64,000 nucleotides of DNA from Campanula takesimana (GCA_026119855.1 JAOWBW010001440.1:1-64000), one strand, 5' to 3'. Numbered from the stretch's first letter, positions 12,333-22,585 are shown. The notes: generated by a model from the letters alone, not told the origin. Translations and numbers: made by a program.

Positions 12333-14398
12333 TGTAATACCCGGTTAGAGGGAGTATTTTTATTTATTTTAAAATTCCTTTTTTCGTTTTGGGCTCAATT
12401 AATTAAGTTTGGTGTTGGACTAAAATCCGGGGCCAAATAAATTAAAACCCATTAGGATTTTGAAATCCTTTTTAATTAGGGAAATTAGGAACCCTAAAAT
12501 ATATATACTCTTACCCTAGCCTAATTATCTCTACCGCAAAGAAAAATAAAAAGGAGAGATCGGGAGAGCGCAGCTGCGAAAAGGAGAGAGAGCAGAGGCG
12601 AGAGAGAGAGAGAAAAGGAAGAAGAGAAGAAGAAGGGAGTGCGGGCGAAAAGGAGAGAGAGAGAGAAAAGGAAGAAGAGAAGAAGAAGGGAGTGCGGATC
12701 AAGGTAAAACCATACTCCCTAAGTTTGAATTTTTTGTATTATTTTGGTTTAGTGAATTGGAGGGGGTTTTGAACTAAAACCCTAACCCTATAAGATGAAC
12801 TAGGGTTTATGAAAGTGAGATTTAAAAGTGATATTGATGGGTTAAGGATTAGTATGTGTGTGTGTGTGTGCGAATATTGCCGGGTGTGTGTGGATGGGCT
12901 GCGTGTGTGTGTGCATGGGCAGTGTGTGTGTGTGTTTGTGTGTGCGTGTGTGTGTGTTAACAGTAGGGTGTGCGTGTGTTTTGTGTGTGCTGTGGGGGTG
13001 TGTTCAGTGTGTGTGCGGTGCTGTGAATAGTATTTTTCAAAGCTAGTATTTTTGAAGCTGTGAATAGTATTTTTGAAGCTGTGAACAGTAAATTATAAGG
13101 CTGTGAATAGTGTTTTGGTGTGGGTAATTAAACACTAAAAACACGATGTGGAGAATGGAATTAATGTAACCCTAGGGATATTTTAGTAATCCGAAAGGGG
13201 TATTTTGGGAATACCAATAATGGGTAGAACGAACCCTAACCAAGAGTTTAAGAAGATGAACTCGTGAATCTAAGAAAGTAAAATAAAGTATAATGAGGAC
13301 GGGGAATTAAGTGATTCATGTTCCTAAGAAATCCTCATTTACATGTTTGTAGATTGTGCACGTGAGTTTGCTAAGTGAAGAACGCAAAGTCAAGGCAAGG
13401 GATTACGATCCTTAGTTCTTGATGTCTCGATCCTTTAATGTAGGATTCCTATATATTCTTTCATGAGTAGTTACCTAGTGGCGGTAACATTTGAATTCTT
13501 AAAAGTTGTGAACGCCTTTTGAATGTTCCTACCCCTTGACATGTTTTAAATCAATGGGTACCAAAACATATCCTTAAAATTGTATGGTGTTCTCGTACCT
13601 TGAACACTAAGTTGAAACCTTGCTATATCTTAATGTGGTATAGACATTCGCTTACTTTGCTATATCTTAATGTGGTATAGACATTCGCTTACTTCGCTAT
13701 ATCTCAATGTGGTATAGACGGACTAAGTAGGTTAATCTAGTTTGAAATGAAAAAGAACTAGACTTATGTACTGCTTAAATGAAGTAGTTGATTATCATGA
13801 TAAATCTTACTTAAATGCCCTGATCAGGCATTGCACCTGAAATGGTGACGTTATCTTGGAATTGACGGACTTGAAAGTAAATGCCACATTTCGTATTTAA
13901 AAGTTATTGTTAACTGTTTTTTTTTCTTAACGGTTAACTTGATATTCAATGAAAGCTTATCTTTGAAAATATAATTGCTGTTCGTTCTTCCGGTCATCTC
14001 TCGTTACAAACCGGAGAGATCCCGTATGAACTTACTGAGCATTTTTCGCTCACCCCTTCCATAATATTTTTTCTCCAGGATATAAATAGGAGAAGGTCTC
14101 GAAGGACAAAAGAGGAGTTGTTGAGGTGATAATGAAGACCCTTGATGACGAAGTTTAAGAAGTTTTAGTAGTAGTCAGAATGGATTGTTATGAATGTTTA
14201 TTTTGAATGTTGGTTATGTCTAGCCGTGGAGTTATAAAAGACAGTTAAATTCGCTTCCGTTATTTATTTTGAATAGTGGTTAGAGATACTAGCCGTTGAT
14301 GTTTGAATTATTGTTTAAGACCGTTGTTTTCCCGCGTTTGGGGACGGATTTTATTAAAGGATATTATATTATATTACTCCGAAATTCGGGGTGTTACA
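12333..14398 (+). repeat. 5' LTR of the Tekay-type element
   Basis: Termini TGTAA...TTACA. A TATA-like AAATATATATACTC lies near 12498. GA-rich tandem repeats (about 12550-12695), a TG/GTGTG tract (about 12850-13015), repeats of GCTGTGAATAGTATTTTT, and three copies of a CTATATCTTAATGTGGTATAGAC unit (about 13622-13715) follow. Short cysteine/valine-rich frames within it are artefacts of the GTGTG tract. Confidence 0.93.
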
Positions 14399-14400
14399 GT

Positions 14401-14414
14401 TGGTAATCAGAGCT
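14401..14414 (+). other. Primer-binding site of the Tekay-type element
   Basis: TGGTAATCAGAGCT, two bases after the LTR, equals the usual initiator-Met tRNA PBS TGGTATCAGAGC with one extra A. Confidence 0.7.
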
Positions 14415-14744
14415 CCGGTTTAGGTTTACATGGGAGACTATAGAAAGAAGTTAAGACTATGAGGATAAATAGTACTTAACATAGATTGAGCTTTAGAACT
14501 CTGATAAGGAAGATAGTACTTTTGAGGAAACTTTCTAAATTGGGAAACTTACCTTTTGAGGAAACTTTCTAAATTAGGAAACTTTCTAAATTGAGGAACT
14601 TTCCAAATAAGGAAACTTACTATTTTGGGAAAGAACCTAAGATAGGAAACGTCCTTTTTATGTCTTTCTTTTATATGCTTAAGATGACGGTTATTTGACT
14701 TTAAGTATGTGATTCTAACGTTGATTGTGTCTAAATTATAGGAA

Positions 14745-15281
14745 ATGGACGGACTTAAGGACAAAATGATGAAGAATTTGAGGCATAAGACACCAAAGGA
14801 AAGGGCAGCTCTGAGGCATGCATGGACTGTCAGAAAGCTCAAGAAGCAGCTTAAACATGAAAAGAAGAAAACAGACTCTACATTTGAGCGATGGATGTAT
14901 ACTAGGGAAAGGTGGCATAAAGCGGTAGATGAAGTGGAGAAGCTAAAAGAGGCTGTGAATAAGCAGGACGTGTATGAAGCCTCGATAAGGGAAGAATATT
15001 ACAGAAATTACTACAAAGTCCCAGAACTTGAGGAAGCACCCAATGTGGGGGAAATGGGAGCCAATGAGGAGATAGAGGAACTAGAAGAGGAAGAAGCTGT
15101 AGAGATAGAGGTCATAGTGGAGGGCAACGAGGCTGCCCCAATTGTGATCGAAGATGAGGAAGAACTGGAGGAAGCACCGGTTCGTAGGCCGAGAGGAAGG
15201 CCAAGAGGTTCAAAGAGTGCACCAAGGGTCCCTAGTGGAAGACTTAGGGGAAGGCCTAGGAAGAATGTAGGCCGTGATTGA
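14745..15281 (+). CDS. Accessory ORF of the retrotransposon: acidic protein with two AT-hooks
   Basis: An intact 178-codon ORF in the sense direction, between the 5' LTR and gag. Residues about 1-95 are highly charged and helical-looking, with a basic coiled-coil-like run (KLKKQLKHEKKK near 33-45). Residues about 96-145 are strongly acidic (ELEEEEAVEIEV, EDEEELEE). The C-terminus has two AT-hook cores, RGRP at 150-153 (RRPRGRPRGSK) and at 168-171 (GRLRGRPRKN). AT-hooks bind the minor groove of AT-rich DNA, so a chromatin- or DNA-binding role, perhaps in nuclear targeting or integration, is inferred. I recognise no family. Chromoviruses are not usually described with an ORF here. The start at 14745 is the first ATG, nine bases after an AG preceded by AAATTAT. 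Confidence 0.75.
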   Translation: MDGLKDKMMKNLRHKTPKERAALRHAWTVRKLKKQLKHEKKKTDSTFERWMYTRERWHKAVDEVEKLKEAVNKQDVYEASIREEYYRNYYKVPELEEAPNVGEMGANEEIEELEEEEAVEIEVIVEGNEAAPIVIEDEEELEEAPVRRPRGRPRGSKSAPRVPSGRLRGRPRKNVGRD

Positions 15282-15504
15282 GGAACGAAATTTAGAGTTA
15301 TTTTATTCTTAGTATTAATAGCTAGCTTAGTCAGTTGGATTCTTTTAGTAGAACTCTCGTTTTGTTTGGATTCCAAAATTCTTTTAATAAAATTATTGAA
15401 GTTATTTTAGCATATAGTCTTGTCAATTGTGTTGTTTTAAAATTGTGGCAAACGAACTAATTAAAACAAGAAATAGTGGTCAAATGAATAGATCATGAAT
15501 GAAA

Positions 15505-15850
15505 TTGGCTTAGTGAAACAGCCAAGTGAAAGTTAGTTTCGGTCAGAGTAGAATGATTGAAACAAGCATAAGCGGCCCAATGAAATGGCCAAGGCAAAGA
15601 AGAACCAAAGAAATCTTTTGAAATGAATGTATGATTGGTCGGGGAAGACGGCCAAATATAACCGAAAGCATGGTCTAGTGAAATGACCTATGAAAGTAAA
15701 TCACGATTTATAGAAAGAAATAATAAAGATAGGGGTATAATGAGACCCAAGAAATGTAGTAAAATTTACTATAATAAGAAAGTGTTGGCTTAGTAAACGG
15801 CCATAGGTCTAAGTGAATGACCCTTATTTAAATAACAAGCCTAGTAAGGC
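15505..15850 (+). ncRNA. Array of short RNA hairpins upstream of gag
   Basis: Hairpins read directly (stem/loop/stem): 15505-15525 TTGGCT/TAGTGAAAC/AGCCAA; 15541-15558 GGTCA/GAGTAGAA/TGATT (two G-U); 15574-15590 GGCC/CAATGAAAT/GGCC; 15635-15655 TTGGTC/GGGGAAGAC/GGCCAA (one G-U); 15672-15688 GGTC/TAGTGAAAT/GACC; 15733-15748 GGGT/ATAATGAG/ACCC; 15786-15803 TGGCT/TAGTAAAC/GGCCA; 15806-15822 GGTC/TAAGTGAAT/GACC; 15839-15850 GCC/TAGTAA/GGC. Loops are mostly 8-9 nt and keep a TAGTGAAAY-like consensus while stems change on both sides. This suggests a structured leader element, such as a packaging, translation or Gag-binding signal; that function is inference. No thermodynamic folding was run. Confidence 0.6.
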
Positions 15851-15948
15851 GACCTCAGTGTATGTTGTGAAAGTAAAAGTATAAAGTACGCGAGAGCGTG
15901 TAAAACGTTTTGTATTCGCAGTATTAATAGATATCCTGTTATCCTCAG

Positions 15949-16998
15949 ATGTCGAGGAACAACAGAAGGAGCAATGCCAGAAACGATGGTGGACAAGATC
16001 CCAACATGACTAATTTACTACAGACATTAACTCAGACAATGGCTGGAATCGGCCAAGTAGTGCAAGGATTGGCAGCTCAGCAGCAGCAACCACAACCTCA
16101 ACCAGTGACACAGAGAGATCCTCTTGAGTCGTTTCAGAAAAGAAACCCAGAGTCATTCTCTGGAGAGCCAAAAGATAAGCCAGAGGATTGGATAAAAGAT
16201 ATGGAGAAGATTTTTGAGACGTTGACTTGCACAACAGAACAACAGGTGGTATTCGCAACGTTCATGTTTAAAGGAAAGGCTCTTAAATGGTGGGAAGCCG
16301 AAAAGAGAGCATCAGCTGCGCGTGGAGATGAGGCCTTCACATGGAACAGGTTTAAGACGGTGTTTTATGAGAAGTATTACCCCGCAAGTGTCCGCAATGA
16401 GAAAGTAGCAGAGTTCCTGATGCTGACTCAGGGCAGCATGACCGTAGATGATTACTGCGCTAAGTTCACAGAGCTGCTGGAATTCGCTCCGACTTTCTTT
16501 GATAACGAGGGGCAGAAAGCCCGTAAGTTTGAAGCGGGATTGAGTGACCGCATAAGGTTCAGGATTACACCTTTAATGCTGCCAACATACAGTGACATTG
16601 TGGACCGGGCAAGGTTGGTAGAGAAAGAATCTGATAATTACCGCAGCAAGAAAGAGGAAAAGAAGAAAGCCATTGAAAAGGAATCGACTGGATGGAAAGG
16701 AAGTTCCGGAGGATGGAACCGAGATGGGGGTAACAAACGAAAAGCCAGTGATGATAATCGTGGGAAAGAAGGTGCTGGGAATAAGTATCAGAACAAGGGC
16801 TACAATAACCGCCGAGATGGAGACAAAAATGATGCTCGTGATAAAGGGACGGGCGAGAAGTGTCAGTCCTGCCAGGGAAGGCACAAAAACCGAAGACTGC
16901 TGGTTCAAGGAAAAGAAATGCTACAACTGCGACAAGATGGGACACCCGTATTGGAAATGCCTAGAACCCAAGAAGAACAACAATGCACAGGGAGCTAA
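15949..16998 (+). CDS. Gag of the Tekay-type element
   Basis: The capsid-region protein starts MSRNNRRSNARN. A Gln-rich stretch (QQQQPQPQP) precedes the Retrotrans_gag domain (ESFSGEPKDKPEDWIKDME, KALKWWEAEKRA, WNRFKTVFYEKYYP, FEAGLSDRIRFRI). A basic Lys/Asn/Gly-rich nucleocapsid region follows. The first Cys pair of a zinc-binding segment (CQSCQGRH) is in this frame, but the CYNCDKMGHPYWKC knuckle lies in the pol frame. The frame therefore changes at the A-run near 16882-16886, and the last ~37 codons here are probably off-frame readthrough. The ATG at 15949 directly follows CCTGTTATCCTCAG, a strong 3' splice-site look-alike. Confidence 0.88.
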   Translation: MSRNNRRSNARNDGGQDPNMTNLLQTLTQTMAGIGQVVQGLAAQQQQPQPQPVTQRDPLESFQKRNPESFSGEPKDKPEDWIKDMEKIFETLTCTTEQQVVFATFMFKGKALKWWEAEKRASAARGDEAFTWNRFKTVFYEKYYPASVRNEKVAEFLMLTQGSMTVDDYCAKFTELLEFAPTFFDNEGQKARKFEAGLSDRIRFRITPLMLPTYSDIVDRARLVEKESDNYRSKKEEKKKAIEKESTGWKGSSGGWNRDGGNKRKASDDNRGKEGAGNKYQNKGYNNRRDGDKNDARDKGTGEKCQSCQGRHKNRRLLVQGKEMLQLRQDGTPVLEMPRTQEEQQCTGS

Positions 16999-19900
16999 GG
17001 ATGGCGACAAGGACAAGGGTGGAGGCCGTGGTCGTGTGTTCACTATGACGGCTAGAGATGCAAGAGCTTCAAACGATCTGGTAGCAGGTACTCTTCGACT
17101 CTGCCTTCGAAATGTATATGCTTTGATTGATACGGGCGCTACGCACTCCGTTATTAGTACGCGAGTGGCGAAACAAATGAATTTGAAATCTGAAGAATTA
17201 GAGACACCTCTAGTGATAGATACACCTACTAGAGAATCGATTCCTATTGTGTCTATATATAGAAAGTGCCCGTTAAGCATAGGCGAAATGGAACTAGAGG
17301 TTGATTTGATCGAATTAGAGATGGGAGAGTTCGATGTAATCTTAGGAATGGACTGGTTAGCTGCATACCATGCCCATGTTGACTGTTTCAAGAAGGAAGT
17401 TCACTTTAGGTTGCCATCTGGTGAAGAGTTTCGTTTTCAAGGCATGAAGCCTAGAACCAGATTGGACTTCATCTCTGTGATGAGGGCTCGCAGGTTGCTA
17501 AGGAAAGGATGTGAGGGGTTTTTGGCTTACGTTGGAAAAACCGATAGTGGGGAGATTAGTATAGAATCTTTGTCAGTAGTTAGAGAATTTACAAATGTGT
17601 TTCCAGAGGAATTGCCTGGTATACCACCAGAGAGGGAAGTGGAGTTCTCTATCGATTTGGCACCAGAAACTGCGCCAATATCAAAGGCACCTTACAGAAT
17701 GGCTCCGGCAGAATTGAAAGAGCTAAAAGAGCAACTACAAGAACTGTTGGATAAGGGTCTGATTAGACCAAGTGTATCGCCATGGGGTGCACCTGTATTA
17801 TTCGTGAAGAAGAAGGATGGGCCAATGAGAATGTGTATCGACTATAGAGAACTGAACCGCGTGACGGTGAGGAATCAGTACCCATTACCAAGGATAGATG
17901 ACTTATTTGACCAACTTCGGGGAGCGTGTTACTTTTCGAAGATAGATTTGAGGTCTGGTTATCATCAGTTGAGGGTGAAAAAGGAAGATATTGCGAAGAC
18001 GGCCTTTAGGACAAGGTATGGTCACTACGAGTTTTTGGTGATGCCTTTTGGGTTGACTAATGCGCCTGCTGCATTTATGGAATTGATGAATAGGGTATTT
18101 CAGGAATTCCTAGACAAATGTGTTATAGTCTTCATTGATGATATCCTAGTCTACTCAAGGACTAAGGAGGAGCACGAGGGGCATTTGAGGTTAGTATTAC
18201 AAATCTTAAGGGAACAACAATTGTATGCTAAGTTCAAGAAGTGCGAATTCTGGTTGGAAAAAGTAGCGTTCTTAGGCCATGTTATATCTAAGGAGGGGGT
18301 AGAAGTGGACCCGACAAAGATAGAGGCTATCGTGAACTGGGAGAGGCCTACTACTATTAGTGAAATAAGGAGCTTTTTGGGTTTGGCTGGTTACTATAGG
18401 AGATTCGTTGAAGGTTTCTCTAAATTATCTGTGCCATTGACAAGACTGACTCAAAAAGGAGTAAAATACGTTTGGTCAGAGGAGTGTGAGAAGAGTTTTC
18501 AAGAGTTGAAGCGACGATTGGTGTCTGCACCCGTTCTTACATTACCCTCTGGATCAGACGGGTTTGTAATTTATAGCGATGCGTCGATTAAGGGATTAGG
18601 CTGCGTGTTAATGCAGAGTGACAAGGTTATAGCCTATGCATCGAGACAATTGAAGGTCCATGAAAAGAACTACCCGACTCATGATTTAGAATTAGCCGCG
18701 GTAGTATTTCCATTGAAGATTTGGAGACATTACTTATATGGGACGACATGCCAAATTTATACGGATCATAAGAGTCTTAAGTACATTTTTACTCAGAAAG
18801 AGCTTAACATGAGGCAAAGGCGATGGCTCGAATTATTAAAAGACTATGATTGTGAAATCTTATATCATCCTGGGAAAGCCAATAAGGTGGCGGATGCGCT
18901 AAGTAGGAAGAATCATGGAACCCTAGCGACGTTAAAGCCTAAGGAGGTAAGTACGTGGAGTCGTATTGAGATGTTAGGCGTGAAGGTAAGAGTTCAAGGC
19001 TATATGGCACATTTGAGTGTACAGCCTACGCTGTTGGATAGAATCAAAATAGCGCAAGTAACTGATGAAGAAGTGAGCAAAGTACGTGCAAACTTAGTGG
19101 AAGGAAAATGGAAGGACTTTCGTATGGGAGAAGACGGGATTGTGAGGTACCAATCAAGGATTTGGGTGCCAAGCAACGAAGACATCAAAAGAGAGATTTT
19201 AAATGAAGCTCATTGTTCGAGGTTTTCTGTGCATCCGGGAAGCACAAAAATGTATAGAGATCTGAGGGAATCTTATTGGTGGAATCATATGAAGGGAGAT
19301 GTGGCAGAATTTGTGTCAAGATGTTTAGTGTGTCAACAAGTAAAAAGTGAGCATCAAAGGCCTGCAGGATTATTACAATCGTTACCTATCCCTGAATGGA
19401 AGTGGGAACACATAGCTATGGATCTAGTGGTTGGATTACCGAAGACGTTGAAAGGGTATAACGCAATTTGGGTGATAGTAGATAGGCTCACTAAATCGGC
19501 CCATTTTCTGGCAATCAAGGTGACAGATTCGCTAGAAAAGATGGCTAAGTTGTATATTGATGAGATTGTAAGGTTGCATGGGATACCGGTGTCAATAGTG
19601 TCTGATAGAGATGCGCGATTCACGTCAAAATTTTGGAAAAGTTTGCAACAAGCTTTGGGGACAGAGTTGACAATGAGTACAGCTTTTCACCCGCAGACCG
19701 ATGGACAGTCAGAAAGAACTATCCAAACGTTGGAGGATATGCTACGAGCTACATCTTTAGATTGGCAAGGGACTTGGGATGAACATTTGCCATTGGTAGA
19801 GTTCGCATATAATAACAGTTTCCATGCTAGTATTGGAATGGCACCGTACGAGGCACTGTATGGGCGAAAGTGTAGATCACCGACTTGTTGGGACGAAGTG

Positions 19901-20461
19901 GGTGAAAGGAAGTTGACTGGACCAGAAATTGTCCAAGTGACGGCGGACAAGGTACAACAGATAAGAAATTGGCTTTTGACTGCGCAGAGCAGACAGAAAT
20001 CCTATGCTGATCGTAGAAGACGTGACTTAGAATTTCAAATCGGGGATCGAGTATTTTTGAAGATCTCGCCAACGAAAGGAATTATGAGATTTGGTATTCG
20101 CGGGAAGCTAAGCCCGAGGTACGTGGGACCGTTCGAAATTTTGGAAAGAGTTGGAGCAGTGGCTTATAAATTAGCCTTACCGCCGGTACTAGCGGGAGTG
20201 CATAATGTGTTCCATGTATCGATGTTAAGGAAGTACATTTCCGACCCAAGCCATGTGATCGAGTATAAGCAGCTTAGAGTTCGAGCTGATCTAAGCTATG
20301 ATGAAAGGCCCGTAAAGATTGTCGACCGCAAGGATCAGATTTTAAGGAAAAGAGTGATCCCTTATGTAAAAGTGCAATGGAGCAACCATACAGAAAGAGA
20401 AGCTACATGGGAGCTCGAGAGCGAAATGCGAGAAACGTATCCCGACATATTTTCAGAATGA
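16883..20461 (+). CDS. Pol polyprotein (protease, RT, RNase H, integrase, chromodomain) of the Tekay-type element
   Basis: This frame is open from 16673, but homology to pol starts at the A-run near 16883, +1 relative to gag. Domains in order: zinc knuckle CYNCDKMGHPYWKC; aspartic protease ALIDTGATHSVIS (~17125); reverse transcriptase with LFVKKKDGPMRMCIDYRELN and the catalytic FIDDILVYS (~18131); RNase H VIYSDASIKGLG (~18570); integrase HHCC zinc finger (HCSRFSVHPGS...CLVCQQ, ~19210-19335) and DD35E core (AMDLVVGLP, VSDRDARF, DGQSERTIQ with exactly 35 residues between second D and E); then GPFEILERVG and a chromodomain-like end (VKIVDRKDQIL ... VKVQWSNHTEREATWE). No stop interrupts these domains. 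The end at 20461 is 43 bp before the 3' LTR. The frame break with gag is the only obvious defect. Confidence 0.92.
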   Translation, partial: TKTEDCWFKEKKCYNCDKMGHPYWKCLEPKKNNNAQGAKDGDKDKGGGRGRVFTMTARDARASNDLVAGTLRLCLRNVYALIDTGATHSVISTRVAKQMNLKSEELETPLVIDTPTRESIPIVSIYRKCPLSIGEMELEVDLIELEMGEFDVILGMDWLAAYHAHVDCFKKEVHFRLPSGEEFRFQGMKPRTRLDFISVMRARRLLRKGCEGFLAYVGKTDSGEISIESLSVVREFTNVFPEELPGIPPEREVEFSIDLAPETAPISKAPYRMAPAELKELKEQLQELLDKGLIRPSVSPWGAPVLFVKKKDGPMRMCIDYRELNRVTVRNQYPLPRIDDLFDQLRGACYFSKIDLRSGYHQLRVKKEDIAKTAFRTRYGHYEFLVMPFGLTNAPAAFMELMNRVFQEFLDKCVIVFIDDILVYSRTKEEHEGHLRLVLQILREQQLYAKFKKCEFWLEKVAFLGHVISKEGVEVDPTKIEAIVNWERPTTISEIRSFLGLAGYYRRFVEGFSKLSVPLTRLTQKGVKYVWSEECEKSFQELKRRLVSAPVLTLPSGSDGFVIYSDASIKGLGCVLMQSDKVIAYASRQLKVHEKNYPTHDLELAAVVFPLKIWRHYLYGTTCQIYTDHKSLKYIFTQKELNMRQRRWLELLKDYDCEILYHPGKANKVADALSRKNHGTLATLKPKEVSTWSRIEMLGVKVRVQGYMAHLSVQPTLLDRIKIAQVTDEEVSKVRANLVEGKWKDFRMGEDGIVRYQSRIWVPSNEDIKREILNEAHCSRFSVHPGSTKMYRDLRESYWWNHMKGDVAEFVSRCLVCQQVKSEHQRPAGLLQSLPIPEWKWEHIAMDLVVGLPKTLKGYNAIWVIVDRLTKSAHFLAIKVTDSLEKMAKLYIDEIVRLHGIPVSIVSDRDARFTSKFWKSLQQALGTELTMSTAFHPQTDGQSERTIQTLEDMLRATSLDWQGTWDEHLPLVEFAYNNSFHASIGMAPYEALYGRKCRSPTCWDEVGERKLTGPEIVQVTADKVQQIRNWLLTAQSRQKSYADRRRRDLEFQIGDRVFLKISPTKGIMRFGIRGKLSPRYVGPFEILERVGAVAYKLALPPVLAGVHNVFHVSMLRKYISDPSHVIEYKQLRVRADLSYDERPVKIVDRKDQILRKRVIPYVKVQWSNHTEREATWELESEMRETYPDIFSE

Positions 20462-20489
20462 CGAGTTCGGTTTGGAGGACCAAACCCTT

Positions 20490-20504
20490 TTAAGGAGGTA
20501 AGAA
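20490..20504 (+). other. Polypurine tract of the Tekay-type element
   Basis: TTAAGGAGGTAAGAA lies directly before the 3' LTR, where plus-strand DNA synthesis is primed. Confidence 0.7.
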
Positions 20505-22585
20505 TGTAATACCCGGTTAGAGGGAGTATTTTTATTTATTTTAAAATTCCTTTTTTCGTTTTGGGCTCAATTAATTAAGTTTGGTGTTGGAATAAAATCC
20601 GGGCCCAAATAAATTAAAACCCATTAGGATTTTGAAATCCTTTTTAATTAGGGAAATTAGGAACCCTAAAATATATATACTCTTACCCTAGCCTAATTAT
20701 CTCTACCGCAAAGAAAAATAAAAAGGAGAGATCGGGAGAGCGCAGCTGCGAAAAGGAGAGAGAGCAGAGGCGAGAGAGAGAGAAAAGGAAGAAGAGAAGA
20801 AGAAGGGAGTGCGGGCGAAAAGGAGAGAGAGCAGAGGCGAGAGAGAGAGAAAAGGAAGAAGAGAAGAAGAAGGGAGTGCGGATCAATGTAAAACCATACT
20901 CCCTAAGTTTGAATTTTTTGTATTATTTTGGTTTAGTGAATTGGAGGGGGTTTTGAACTAAAACCCTAACCCTAAAAGATGAACTAGGGTTTATGAAAGT
21001 GAGATTTAAAAGTGATATTGATGGGTTAAGGATTAGTATGTGTGTGTGTGTGTGTGCGAATATTGCCAGGTGTGTGTGGATGGGCTGCGTGTGTGTGTGC
21101 ATGGGCAGTGTGTGTGTGTGTTTGTGTGTGCGTGTGTGTGTGTTAACAGTAGGGTGTGTGTGTGTTTTGTGTGTGCTGTGGGGGTGTGTTCAGTGTGTGT
21201 GCGGTGCTGTGAATAGTATTTTTCAAAGCTGTGAATTGTATTTTTGAAGCTGTGGATAGTATTTTTGAAGCTGTAAATAGTATTTTCGAAGCTGTGAACA
21301 GTAAATTATAAGGCTGTGAATAGTGTTTTGGTGTGGGTAATTAAACACTAAAAACACGATGTGGAGAATGGAATTAATGTAACCCTAGGGATATTTTAGT
21401 AATCCGAAAGGGGTATTTTGGGAATACCAATAATGGGTAGAACGAACCCTAACCAAGAGTTTAAGAAGATGAACTCGTGAATCTAAGAAAGTAAAATAAA
21501 GTATAATGGGGACGGGGAATTAAGTGATTCATGTTCCTAAGAAATCCTCATTTACATGTTTGTAGATTGTGCACGTGAGTTTGCTAAGTGAAGAACGCAA
21601 AGTCAAGGTAAGGGATTACGATCCTTAGTTCTTGATGTCTCGATCCTTTAATGTAGGATTCATATATATTCTTTCATGAGTAGTTACCTAGTGGCGGTAA
21701 CATTTGAATTCTTAAAAGTTGTGAACGCCTTTTGAATGTTCCTACCCCTTGACATGTTTTAAATCAATGGGTACCAAAACATATCCTTGAAATTGTATGG
21801 TGTTCTCGTACCTTGAACACTAAGTTGAAACCTTGCTATATCTTAATGTGGTATAGACATTCGCTTACTTTGCTATATCTTAATGTGGTATAGACATTCG
21901 CTTACTTCGCTATATCTCAATGTGGTATAGACGGACTAAGTAGGTTAATCTAGTTTGAAATGAAAAAGAACTAGACTTATGTACTGCTTAAATGAAGTAA
22001 ATGCCCTGATCAGGCATTGCACCTGAAATGGTGACGTTATCTTGGAATTGACGGACTTGAAAGTAAATGCCACATTTCGTATTTAAAAGTTATTGTTAAC
22101 TGTTTTTTTTTTCTTAACGGTTAACTTGATATTCAATGAAAGCTTATCTTTGAAAATATTATTGCTGTTCGTTCTTCCGGTCATCTCTCCTTAGAAACCG
22201 GAGAGATCCCGTATGAACTTACTGAGCATTTTTCGCTCACCCCTTCCATAATATTTGGTCTCCAGGATATAAATAGGAGAAGGTCTCGAAGGACAAAAGA
22301 GGAGTTGTTGAGGTGATAATGAAGACCCTTGATGACGAAGTTTAAGAAGTTTTAGTAGTAGTCAGAATGGATTGTTATGAATGTTTATTTTGAATGTTGG
22401 TTATGTCTAGCCGTGGAGTTTTAAAAGACAGTTAAATTCGCTTCCGTTATTTATTTTGAATAGTGGTTAGAGATACTAGCCGTTGATGTTTGAATTATTG
22501 TTTAAGACCGTTGTTTTCCCGCGTTTGGGGACGGATTTTATTAAAGGATATTATATTATATTACTCCGAAATTCGGGGTGTTACA
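20505..22585 (+). repeat. 3' LTR of the Tekay-type element
   Basis: Same termini and internal tracts as the 5' LTR. It has an extra GA-rich repeat unit near 20820-20870 and an extra GCTGTGAATAG-type repeat near 21230-21290, and lacks 27 bp relative to the 5' copy near 22000. Confidence 0.93.

Larger units (their letters stand above)
12333..22585 (+). mobile_element. Complete Ty3 chromovirus, Tekay/Del type, nested in the Athila-type element
   Basis: A 10.25-kb element with two near-identical LTRs of about 2.07 kb (TGTAATACCCGG...GGGTGTTACA), PBS, accessory ORF, hairpin-rich leader, gag, pol and PPT. The flanks TGATG (12328-12332) and TGACG (22586-22590) look like a 5-bp target duplication with one mismatch. 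Polyprotein order is protease, RT, RNase H, integrase and a C-terminal chromodomain-like module, as in chromoviruses; LTR length and C-terminus suggest the Tekay clade. One frame change separates gag from pol. The LTRs differ only by scattered bases and small indels, for example 27 bp near 13786 present only in the 5' copy, so insertion was relatively recent. Confidence 0.92.

Noticed and set aside
12809..13046. Cys/Val-rich ORFs in the LTR (also 20993-21247)
   Set aside because: They are translations of GTGTG microsatellites present in both LTRs.
15011..15376. Ser-rich antisense ORF opposite the AT-hook ORF
   Set aside because: It is a shadow of the acidic Glu-rich codons; the sense frame has the coherent domain layout.
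16565..17391. Several antisense ORFs over gag/pol
   Set aside because: No family features; pol on the sense strand explains the region.
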